64,000 nt of DNA from Bombyx mori (Eukaryota > Arthropoda > Insecta > Lepidoptera > Bombycidae): positions 3,164,501 through 3,228,500 of the forward strand of contig NC_085128.1 of NCBI RefSeq assembly GCF_030269925.1, read 5' to 3'. Shown in pieces: positions 36,801 to 46,400 of this stretch; within the stretch, counting starts at the first letter, position 1, and each line of letters starts with the position of its first letter. Made by a program: the position numbers and the translations under genes. The notes beneath the pieces were generated by a model. The model was not told the DNA's origin, did no database searches, and saw only the letters and a program-made list of their open reading frames with translations.

Positions 36801-37434
36801 AGAATTGCTCTAGTAGTTTATTTTTGAATTTAGGCCAGTTTGCTTTATTAGTATTGTATTTCTTTGTAGTGGTAAGATTTCCTTTCTGAGAACCTCTGTT
36901 CCCGGTAAGGTCGACGCTGAACGTGATTGAGCGATGATCGGAGGTGGTGATTAGATTCTCATCTACTTTCCAATCTGATATTGAGTTGAGAAGTCCGTCA
37001 CTGCATGCCGTTATATCTATTATACTTGTGTACAGCCTGTTTTGTCTGACAGTCCAAAATGTAGGGGTGTTTCCTTTGTTTAGTATTTGGAGATCATTCT
37101 GGGCTAAGAAAACGGCGATAGCCGCTCCTCTTATATCGTCTTTGGGGCATCCCCACCACTGGCTACGAGCATTTACATCACCACCAACTATATAAGTGTC
37201 CGTTTTTAGATTGTTGATTACGTATTGTAGTTTGTTTAGATATGTGTCCACGTTCACGTAATCCTCCCAGTAAACTGAGATGCACCCGATTCTATGTCCC
37301 TGTGTATCTATCGTAACAGCTACTATGTTACGATCTATGAGTAAATTATTTTCAATTACTACCAGACTTCTGTCGAATATCACAATGGCAGATTTGACAG
37401 GATTATCCTTGTCCCCTTTATCCTGTATGATCCT
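33874..37434 (-). CDS. LINE ORF2-like polyprotein: endonuclease (partial), reverse transcriptase, RNase H, zinc knuckle
   Basis: The frame is open from the 5' junction to the stop codon (33874), about 1,186 codons. The residue numbers here count from the GTG at 37383, which is not a real start: in-frame codons continue upstream to the insertion junction. Partial endonuclease: GGDVNARSQWWGC (~67-79) and SDH (148-150). Reverse transcriptase: SYRPIGLLPVLGKVFEK (~468-484), QYGFRPQKST (~504-513), SLDIEGAFD (~539-547), FADD catalytic box (629-632). RNase H: TDGS (879-882), E918, SDS (941-943), NERAD (991-995), giving the D-E-D-D set. C-terminal CCHC-like motif C1092, C1094, C1099, H1104, C1109 in CECDGG...HILTEC. 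The EN-RT-RNase H-HxxxC order is that of I, LOA, R1 and related clades; I cannot fix the clade. The copy itself is 5'-truncated, so probably not self-mobile. Confidence 0.93.
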   Translation of the reverse strand, partial: RIIQDKGDKDNPVKSAIVIFDRSLVVIENNLLIDRNIVAVTIDTQGHRIGCISVYWEDYVNVDTYLNKLQYVINNLKTDTYIVGGDVNARSQWWGCPKDDIRGAAIAVFLAQNDLQILNKGNTPTFWTVRQNRLYTSIIDITACSDGLLNSISDWKVDENLITTSDHRSITFSVDLTGNRGSQKGNLTTTKKYNTNKANWPKFKNKLLEQFSERNITVETIASKTDNEEFNKMVEDYAGCIAVACDSAIPLIDHSKNQCRLSWWTKELTELKNEVKRIRSKIRKANPRRRPLLIKDYQERLKEYKHTIITTRTTSWKDYTSRQKRESMWDKFYRIIRTNNRSRDEVMLKKGNDVLDPLKSAELLADTFYPKDNKDIENEEHHRIREEIAAWRKKMIEEKDPAFKEKPFTPKEIQTVIENMSPKKAPGYDGFTSDICIKAIEANTTIFLTILNQCLTLTIFPKIWKQATIRILRKPGKESYITPKSYRPIGLLPVLGKVFEKALVNRLQWTLGNGNHLSNRQYGFRPQKSTEDALYRLTNLVTQNVNQHKKIVAMVSLDIEGAFDNTWWPAIMKRLKEVQISPQIWLVIDDYLRDRKINLQYAGCTVIRYTERGCIQGSTCGPLMWNLQLDPLLAEVKHLDAHIQAFADDIVIVASADCTTELNDKVNTALEKIANWGRTNKMKFADHKTQAVIFTKKLKYDQPSFYLNNTPIKLADKMTILGLTYDRNLNFRPHLERITGKALNIYKAIAQVAKATWGLNPDIIRIIYTAVIEPIMLYAASSWAYATNREYIRRKLDNLSRIFAIKISKAHRTASYTSMLLLGRILPLDLRIAEAAELYKIKNGSPIPMLPGRPIEKRTSIYRLPHPASRYDLHFKILQTQEELIEVTNKTPTIYTDGSKLEGRVGGAATWWEQGEERKSKSFRLNPYNSVFQAEIVAIQEALMMIAKSQHKVVNIISDSRSGLQAIINTNTTHPLIFNIQTTMRNLASMNKTANLFWIKAHAGIPGNERADELAKKAALTNKQAPKYDGVPLSYVRHTLRQTTIDKWQQRYTEATTGMTTKMFFVDVRRAHKILSKMKVNNIIAQLLTGHGGFGEYLFRFKLRSNPYCECDGGVCETVLHILTECPRFGFRRIETEQILDFAMVAQNFPSIIEDDSAREAFLKFAINSIKIANNRNNSIMKYAID

Positions 37435-37726
37435 GTCTCAGTATAGTTACAACGGCTACCCCACCCTTCGAACCGAAACGCATTACTGCTTCAGGGCAGA
37501 AATAGACAGGGTGGTGGTACCTACACGTGCGAACTCAGAACACGTCCTACCACCAGTAATTCCCCAATAATTTTGCGAATTTCATTTTTATTACATGATG
37601 GTATACCTTCACCGTGAAAGTCAATCGTGAATATTTGTTGAGTACGTATTTTGTCACAAAAATGCACCGGTGCATCGCTCAACACGAATGCACCCGACGT
37701 CTTATCCTTTAGGACACGACGACTCA

Positions 37727-38011
37727 TGGCTGGAGTCCCGCAAGGCCCCGTCCTCTCGTCGTTCCTATTTAGCTTGTTTATTAACGACATTCGCTTCGAC
37801 AGTCGCCGCCGACCCAGTTAGCCTTATTCGCCGACGACACAACCGTTTATTACTTGAGTAAAAACAAGTCCCTAATCGCGAGTAAACTTCAGAGCGCAGT
37901 GGACAGTGCTTCCGAAACAGTGGTGGGAACTCCGACAGTGGTTCCGAAATGGCGCATAGACCTCAACCCAGCGAAAAGCACAGCGGTGCTCTTTCAAAGG
38001 GGAAACTCTAC
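37727..38011 (+). pseudogene. Jockey-like LINE reverse-transcriptase relic
   Basis: Plus-strand translation in pieces gives AGVPQGPVLSSFLFSLFIND, then in another frame ALFADDTTVYYLSKNKSL (RT catalytic FADD), then in a third WRIDLNPAKSTAVLFQRG. These are consecutive conserved blocks of a non-LTR reverse transcriptase, broken by at least two frameshifts. It lies directly against the head of the Bm1-type SINE, which probably inserted into it. No intact ORF remains. Confidence 0.85.
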
Positions 38012-38925
38012 ATAGACATTCTCGAAATGGTATCAGATAACGGTTATTAACTCCAGCATAGTCGCATCACCTGATACGACTCCATCGGGTATTGCATCCT
38101 TTAAGCCCCATCGACTAACAAATGTTAACCATAAGAAATAAGTACAGGTAATACTGCACATAGGTCTTGATACTCTACATCGGAAAATATTGATTTCATG
38201 CTTGTAGAGTCGCTGTACCAATGAAATTCAAACTTCATTCTTTTAATAGACATATTTGTCTGTACCTGAACTTTAAAAAATACCATAAATTGCAATTAAT
38301 AATTTATATGAATTTATTACAATTTGTGACAACCCTATTTTGAACTAGTCTAGGAGGAGAATTAAAAAAACTCTACCTTTATTGGGATTTCATTTATTCA
38401 TCTCTATACAAGTCACAATAAATAGTTTAAAGAATAAAACTTCTAACCATCTACAACACATTTATATTTCTTTAGGTACACCAATAATTTAATGGTAAAA
38501 CTTATCTATAAGCCTTATAGTAAACATTTATATTCAATACTTCGATAAAAATCAACAATGGAATATCAAATAGAAATAATACGTTAAAATTTTATTAACT
38601 CATCGCATCCAAAATACCGAAGATATCAATGGATAAAAGGTGAATTCTTGATTCGCAGTAAAACATAAAAACGAATATAAGTATAAGATAGATACTTTTC
38701 TTTCAATTCATACTAACTATAACTATATTCCATATTACATTTTCGATTCAAACCAGTTTGTTTATTTTCAACATTATTAAGACGTAAACTTCACAAATGC
38801 ACAAACATAGACTATTTCATTTAAGCGGATAATCTGTGCAACAATGACGTCACTCCACAAGATACAGATGATACAGTATTAAACATTAGTTCGAGAATAA
38901 TTTAGTTGGGACTGATTCAGACTTA
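38012..38925. other. AT-rich stretch without recognised feature
   Basis: No coding signal after the RT relic ends. Confidence 0.45.
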
Positions 38926-39045
38926 AATTTTTTTTTTATTGCCCTAGTATGCAGACGAGCGTACGGCCCATCTGATGGTGAGTGGTTACCGTCGCCCATG
39001 GACTTCAGCAATGCCAGGGGCAGAGCAAAGCTGATGCCTACCGAA
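38926..39045 (-). mobile_element. CR1-like LINE 3' end
   Basis: TTTTTTTTTATTGCCCTAGTATGCAGACGA to GCAAAGCTGATGCCTACCG. Confidence 0.8.
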
Positions 39046-42000
39046 AATATCGATACACAATAAGAGTAAAAAACCAAACAGTTGTATTTTTTAGTGTTGT
39101 TTGTTATATTGGCGTCATGGGTGACGACGCTTAATGATGGTGGCAATGGAACCTGTGAAGGTCCCTTTAAATCCACTTTCTGATGATGCGCAAACATATT
39201 ATTGATACATACTTGTTTTTATTGCTGTTATTCGGTGGAAGGTATTTTCTTTAGTTAAAATCAAATTTTTTTAACAAGTGGCGTAAGGATATTGATTAAA
39301 TTTTTTATTAAATAATAATAAAAAATATTAAATAATTATTAATTATTTAATAATAATTTTTAATATTTAAAATATTATTAAATAATTATTTAAGAATTAT
39401 GATTATTAAATAATAATAAAAAAATAAGACCTAAATTCGTTTACAAATCAACTCATCAACAACTCATTTAGCTAATAATACATTTAGGCCAAGTTTACGT
39501 CTTAATAGGTTTGATAATTAAAACTTTTATACTCAACTATCACATTAAACGAATTTACGACACATAACTAACGCATCTACCTACTTATACATTAAAACAT
39601 TTATATGAATACTATTTGAATAGGTCGAGAGAAAAGGAGATTTGAATATATTATTATTATATAGAGATTTTTGATATAGTTACAATATTAAGTCAGAGTA
39701 GTCCTAATATCTACGAAGACATACAGTGTTTCAATTGACTAAGCAAAATCCAAATAACCGAGTTATGGGGATAAAATTTAAAATTTTCCTTATTATTTTG
39801 GAGATAATTATACTTCTATTACATATTTTAACAGATAATAAATCTAGGATTATACATATTTAATTTTGTCCCTTGGCAAATAAACGCTTTATTTTGTTTA
39901 TTAAATAAAAAATAAACATTATGAAACTACCGTTACATACGTAAAATTAATTCAAGAAAAAAAAAAACATAACATGGACCTATTCCATTTTATATAATAC
40001 TAGAAAGAGTATTCGATTTACAATTGTCTCGATATGATATTTAATGTAAGAAATGCGAAAACCACCATTGGTTCATAGTCAATGTGTACAGGTAAACTTG
40101 CCAAAAACGAACAATAGATGGCAGCGCTGGTCTCCTCGCACGACGCCATTAAAAAGAGCATTTGCAAAAAATCATATTTTCGATTAACAATATCTTTTAA
40201 TGGAACTTTTTGGCCACAGATTGCACCAGATCAATGACGCGAACTACATATTCCATTTCAATTACATACATCATACAATGATACTGTTTATTTATATTAT
40301 TCGCTTCGGAAGAGATTACCTTATTTACCTATTTCATATGTTTCATCAGCGTAGATAATTCATAAAATAGATTTAAAGAAGTAACACGATTAATACAAAT
40401 AAAATTACGTTCTGGTACGCAATTAAAAGGAAGTAATAAAAGCGATTTACAGTAAATATTTATGGAAAAATCGTTACACTCTGTTTAAAAAATCTATCTT
40501 TTCTTTTTCTATATTTGAATATTTTTTTCAAAATAAACAATCTATTGGTTGGACGTGTAAATCGGGATCGAAACAACCACAGACAACCTTTTATTTCAAC
40601 TAAGACAATAAAAAAGAAAAAAAATGTAATACTATTATATTTACACAGAATCATGGTAGGTACTCTAGCGAACGTAACGTCACACGCAAAACATAAATAA
40701 AAAACAACGTGAAAATACAACGTAACGTAAAATCACAAAAATTATCACCAAACTTAACAATGTCCTATATAAAACTTTAATATTAAAATTTAGTGCTAAA
40801 TATCTTCTTGAACATGTACCGCTGAGATCAATTATTTAACTGTATATATTTATCGTTAACTAGATCAAAATAATTAGTACTAGCATATGAATAATGTGAG
40901 AATATGAAAACAAAGAAATTAGCCCTTTTGTTGTGCATTTTTACTGTAGCTTTTTATTGCGCACATTTCAAAATGCAGTTTCGTAATGTAGTTACTTCTC
41001 TTTAAAATGACAATCTAATCTAATATATGTATTTAAAAGAATATATATTTAAGATAATGTTATGATATAAATTAGAGTCACGTAATTGAGGCTATTTTTA
41101 TGTAGATGTGAACATTGGTTCGTCTTGTGTATTTACATTATTTAGAAAAACGTAAAGCTCATTTTATGGTTTTGTTTTAAATATCAGTATTTGTTTTAAG
41201 AATATTTAGCACTAATTTTAATAGAATCTTACACGAAACAAGGCGAAAACTGACAAGAAATAATTTGTATATGTTTTTTTCTTTTTTTTTAAACGAACTG
41301 CACGGAGAGAAAATGCATTTTTTTTTAGTTTTCAAGCAAAATTATACCCTTATAATAATACTTTTGTCATTTTTATTAATCGTCCAAAAAAGCGATGTTG
41401 AATTGAGACAGTAAATAACAATAAAAAATTTAGCACAGATTACTACCGTTTCTCGATAGATAAAGAAAATCTAAATATTAAACACGAAACGTAAAATGCA
41501 AAAATCCCTGTTCAATGAAAGAAGAGTGTAGAGTAGAATAAACGCGATCAAGTCTAACCACATTCAGACAAATTAATACTAATGAATTTTCGATTTAAAC
41601 TTAAACGATCCTTTACGTAGCCAAGAAAATAATTCGAGAATTATGATTAATCAAACATTAATTTATAAACTAAATTTAATTGTCGAATAGACATTTAATT
41701 CGAGTGATCACTAATGAGACATTTTCGTCCCAAAAATATTGAAATAAGAGCGACAATCGTTCGTTTTAAAACGAATTATTATAATTTAAAAAAACATTAG
41801 AGTACAATAAATTTATAATACTAAGTAGATAAATACAATATGAGTATGATAATACATTAATTTAATAGGAAAATTAGTTTTATGTTGACCTTACAATGAA
41901 AATACGATTGAATTAAAAATAAAATATAGTCTGATGGGATTGTTCTCAAGTGCAGTCATAGACGTTGGCCCAACAGGCGAATGGCCAACACTACTGAATG

Positions 42001-43321
42001 TACTGTTGGCCAAATAACAACGAACACACTTTAATTATATGAAGCATAGAAAAAAGTTTTTAAGACTAATATGGTGGTAACATTATTGTTTATTATCCTA
42101 CCCCCTCAAGGTTGTGAAGGTTATTAACAGACCTAAATCGATAGACAATAGGCAACCGGACAGCAACCATTTCTTTTATATTGCCGCGTTAACTACACAA
42201 AACCCTAGTCACGAAACGATTTAAGTGTGACGTCATTTGGGGCCAAAATGTACGACAAGTTAGACATATAGCGTTATGATTCGTATTGAACATAATGTAA
42301 AATATTTACACTTAGTATTTAAATTTTAAATAATATGAAATTATATCATCAAACATGTTTTTAAATGATCCTTTTAATATTAATTAAATACCTTGCAACA
42401 AGTTTGATATATTATATATTATATATATATAGTTTATATATTATTTAATGGGTATCCGGCTGTCTATTGTACTTTAGACATAGCCTATTTATTAAAAAAA
42501 ATTGGTGATAATTTATTTAAAGGAACTAAGATTACTTCTATATATAATTAAGTATATATGTATATAAGACAATAAATTTATAGATATCGTACAAAGCCTA
42601 CCCACATCCCTACTACAAGAAAAACCTAAAGAATAATTTACAATTTATATCAATATATATCTAATATTTGAATTACAGTGTTTGAGATAAGACGAGTCAT
42701 CATCCACGACTGAAAGTACATGTTGTCGAATTTCGTCTGGAAGGCGACCCGAAATCGCGAACCGATGCAAAACATAGATTCGTTTCTTTGGCAATTATCG
42801 GAATGGAGTCAAAGAAGAGTAGCACGTATGTGGTACGAGATAAGGAGTATTTTTTGGGGTATAAAGGTATCGGAATCAAAACACAAGACTCATCAGTTTA
42901 TCGACTAGAACGGTTTGTTATTTTCAAGGTACTCCGTATATATTCAACCTTTGGAAGTTTCCGGAATATACACATTACAATGGAAAATGTTGCCAGATTA
43001 AAAAAAAAAAATATAGCGACAACTCTACCTACGTCGCAATGCATAAACGAACTGCGCTACAGAGTAAATAAGTTTTAGTATATCAACACTAAATAAATGT
43101 CATGGTTTTTTTTATAATTAAATAATAATAGTCTAAGGACCCAACGGCTATGGCCAATGATCAACAATATTAACGTATTTTTAAGATAATTTGAATAAGC
43201 AATTATTATTATATTTAAACGAACTAAGGGCAACATACTTCATTTAAACGCAAAGTTTGGAACATTATAATCAACGTGATACTATATACCTCGCCGTCAA
43301 AGATCGTACATACGTTCCCGT
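39046..43321 (-). other. Repeat-poor AT-rich stretch downstream of CdsA stop; probable 3' UTR and flank
   Basis: About 4.3 kb with no recognisable SINE, LINE or MITE copy, unlike the rest of the window. It begins at the CdsA stop codon. Minus-strand AATAAA hexamers (TTTATT on the plus strand, for example near 42486) are frequent, as expected by chance in such AT-rich DNA, so no cleavage site can be chosen. AT-only inverted and direct repeats occur at 39293-39425. Short ORFs here (such as 42720-43078 on the plus strand) match nothing I recognise. Confidence 0.4.
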
Positions 43322-43414
43322 CTAGGGTATGGCGTTCAGAATATTCCTATGTTCCAGGGACTCCTTAAGGGCGTAGAACATTTGAAGCTGCTGTTCCGGC
43401 TTCAAGTTGTACAC
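43322..43414 (-). CDS. CdsA: CdsA last coding exon with stop codon
   Basis: 93 nt, 30 codons plus TAG at 43324-43322. Acceptor ATCCATCCTCAG|GTG. It encodes [20 protein letters not shown] and then [10 protein letters not shown], matching the LKPEQQL...L tail common to animal CDP-DAG synthases. This exon is too short to show up in a simple ORF scan; I found it by continuing the reading frame after LLQQ. Confidence 0.93.
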   Translation of the reverse strand: MYNLKPEQQLQMFYALKESLEHRNILNAIP

Positions 43415-46400
43415 CTGAGGATGGATATCATATATTTTAAAAAGCTATTAAAATCAACCATATTTAAGGTTAGTAACAATAGTGACGTCACTATTCTGTA
43501 AACAAACCTTTTTCATTTATCTTTTTGTGCGCTTCGTTATACATAAATATATTACTTTCAGTTAACTTCAGAATAAATAAATTCCCATCATCTAGTATGT
43601 ACCGAAACTTGCAGTTATATTTAAAAACTAGCTGTACCCGTCCGCTTCGCTGAGCATTTAAAATTAACTTTATTATTATTTTATGAGTTATGATGTAGAG
43701 TACATGGATACGAAGTTTCAAGTCAATCGGATGCATGGTTCAGTAGTTATAACTGAACATCCGTAAAAACCACTGCAGATTTATATATTAGTAATAGAAA
43801 TATATGTGCAATACATGTATCGTTGATAAAAAAAAAAAACAAATAGCTACGATTATTCGTTTGACAGCTAATAGCTTACCTGCTGCAGCAGCTTCTGAGG
43901 AGTAGCGGTGCGGATGAAGCTGGTGATGTAGACGTTGACGAAGGTGGCCATCAGGAACTGGCAGTCGAAGCGGTCCATGATGCCGCCGTGCCCAGGGATC
44001 ACATCTCCGAAGTCCTGCATGAGAACGACCATTATTAATAGGTTGAACACCAGATTGAACATGCTTCGCCAAACAGAACGCGTACTTAGCACTGCGTTTT
44101 AACGGCGCGCTCTTTTCATGTCACACAAATTGACTAAATGGTGCGGTAGGACCTCTTGTAAGTTCGCACGAGTAGGTACCACTACCCTGACTATTTCTGC
44201 TGTGAAGCAGTAATGCGTTTCGGTTTGAAGGATGGGGCAGCCTTTGTAACTATACTGAGACCTTAGAACTTATATCTCGGGGTAGGTGGCGCATTTACGT
44301 TGTGGATGTCTATGGGCTCCAGAAGCCACTTGGCACCGGGTGGACTGTGAACTCGTCCACCCATATAAGCAATAAAAAAAATTAAAAAAAGATGAGCCCA
44401 ACGCTCCTTGACGCAACGTAACATTCGCCAAATCATAGTGCCTTTCGATAGCAGTGTGAAAATTTAAAAGTATTAAGATGTCGAGTGATTTGATTCAGAT
44501 GCTGCATTTTATAAGCATTGATATTTTCGAACTAATTGTAACAATTTTTCGGACCTTATCCAGTACTTTAATACACATTCACTCAGACGCTAAAATAAAA
44601 TTTGTAAAAAATTACAAAGCCTAGCGTCGAAGCGTCCTAATGCCGCGACAGGGCGTTGCGTACTGCTAGTGCTGGCGCTCTGTTTGACAGTTTTACCATA
44701 GTAGTATTATATAGTAGTACAACACATCTCGGCGCCATAGCGCGCCGTCAGTTTAGCTTTCTGACGCGCGCTAAGTACGCGTTCTGTTTGACGAAGCCTT
44801 TAAGTCCCTCTTGTCTCGACGGACGCCGCGTATCTGCCATTTGACATTTCTCGGAAAATAATGAGTTACTGTTGTACATAAGTCGCCCATTATTTTTGAG
44901 TTATTTTTGACAATCATTGCAAAAAAACATCTCAACGTTTTTTTTTATTGCTTAGATAGGTGGACGAGCTCACAGCCCACCTGGTGTTAAGTGGTTATTG
45001 GATCCCATAGACATCTACAGCGTAAATGCGCCACCCGCTTTGAGATATGAGTTCTAAGGTCTCAGTATAGTATAACGGCTGCCTCATCCTTCAAACCGAA
45101 ATGCATTACTGCTTCACGGCAGAAATAGGCGGGGCGGTGGTACCTACAAGTGCGGACTCACAAGAGGTCCTACCATCAGTAATATTACGACTAAGCGAAT
45201 TATCTTCATTAAGCTACCTTGATCTTGAAGGCCCTCTTGAATCCGGAAGCGAAGAAACCACCGAACGGTCCAATCACTGAACTGAAGGTGCTCAGGAACA
45301 GCGAGTGAATCATGAAGGGGTACATGTTGAACTTGTCCATGCCGATCTGAAATGACATTTATACATTTGACTGAAGGTACATTTTGGTTTAATTATGCTA
45401 AAATTTAAAATTGTGCCCAATACTTTTATATGGTAATCAGAATCCTTTTCACTTGAATTTTAACGCATTCAATTCAATCAATCCTAATCAAAATAAACTT
45501 TATTAAAAATCACATCTACAGTAGGCGCGCGAGTTCATGTCCATCCTGAGGAATGCGGTAGTGCTGTTATCTGGTTAATTATGGTAATGTCGATAATAAC
45601 TACAGATTTAGTCAACAGCTGTCAATTTAGTTTAATGTAACTTAAGGTAATTTTGCAATTTATGAAATAAAATAAGTGTGATAAGTAAGTACTTGTTTAT
45701 TTCTAATAGAGAAAAATATATTTTAAAATCCAATTCAATCACAATCAAATGAAAAGGCAACCGACAGATCAGAGTCGGAATCAGTATGTATCTTTTTTCA
45801 GTAAGTTTTTTTCTATCTGAACTTGTCGGAAGCGGAGTAGTCATGGTTAAATAACACAATAGCGTTGCGTAAATTTTCAAGTCAAGGACAACACTCGACG
45901 TCAGACAAATGCGGGGAGGTGGGCGAAGGCGGGGCGAGCTGTCCCCCGCGCGTCGCCTCTGGCCCCGATGGACATGAACTCGCGCGCGTACAGTACATGT
46001 GCCTTTAAATTGTCACAGCTTTCCCAACAAAACAGAACAGAATAATGCGCTCCAGAGTTGCTATGTTTCTCATTATCATTAAATCAATCAAGTTAATATC
46101 CAAATACATTCATTGTTAGTTCGTCAATGAACTTTATCTTTATACATTTTTTAACTTTACTGACCACTTTCATAACGGGTTGCAGGAATTGAGGCGGCGT
46201 GTACTCCTGGAGTCTGAACAGCAGCGAGGGCTCGCAGTCCATCATGCGGCCCACACTCTCGGAGTATTCGATGGGACAAACAAGGTAAGGATATTGTGAC
46301 ATTATATAGGAAAGCTGAAAATATAAAATTACTGTTATAGCATTTTTTTTGCGCCCTTGTAGGCAGACGAGCTTACGGCCCACCTGATGGTGAGTGGTTA

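Larger units (their letters stand above)
33370..37434 (-). mobile_element. 5'-truncated non-LTR retrotransposon (I/R1-like group, with RNase H)
   Basis: A 4,065-bp insertion flanked by a 12-bp target-site duplication (33358-33369 and 37435-37446). It has a 28-nt poly-A tail (T-run at 33370-33397) on the minus strand, an AT-rich 3' UTR with (TTA)n tracts at about 33541-33715, and one long ORF that is still open when it meets the 5' junction. The element therefore lacks ORF1 and the first part of the endonuclease. A GC-rich block (33398-33480) lies just inside the tail. The near-perfect duplication and open ORF suggest a recent insertion. Confidence 0.93.
33241..37726 (-). repeat. Bm1-type SINE split by a LINE insertion
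   Basis: A near full-length minus-strand SINE: A-tail side at 33241-33369 (T-run, TTGCTTAGATCGGTGGACGA...) and head side at 37447-37726. The two halves are continuous when 33370-37434 plus one copy of the duplicated GTCTCAGTATAG are removed. The head side runs through the tRNA-related part (CACCGGTGCATCG...CTTATCCTTTAGG). Confidence 0.85.

Noticed and set aside
42720..43078. Plus-strand ORFs antisense to the region after the CdsA stop
   Set aside because: No recognisable protein family; likely chance in AT-rich DNA.
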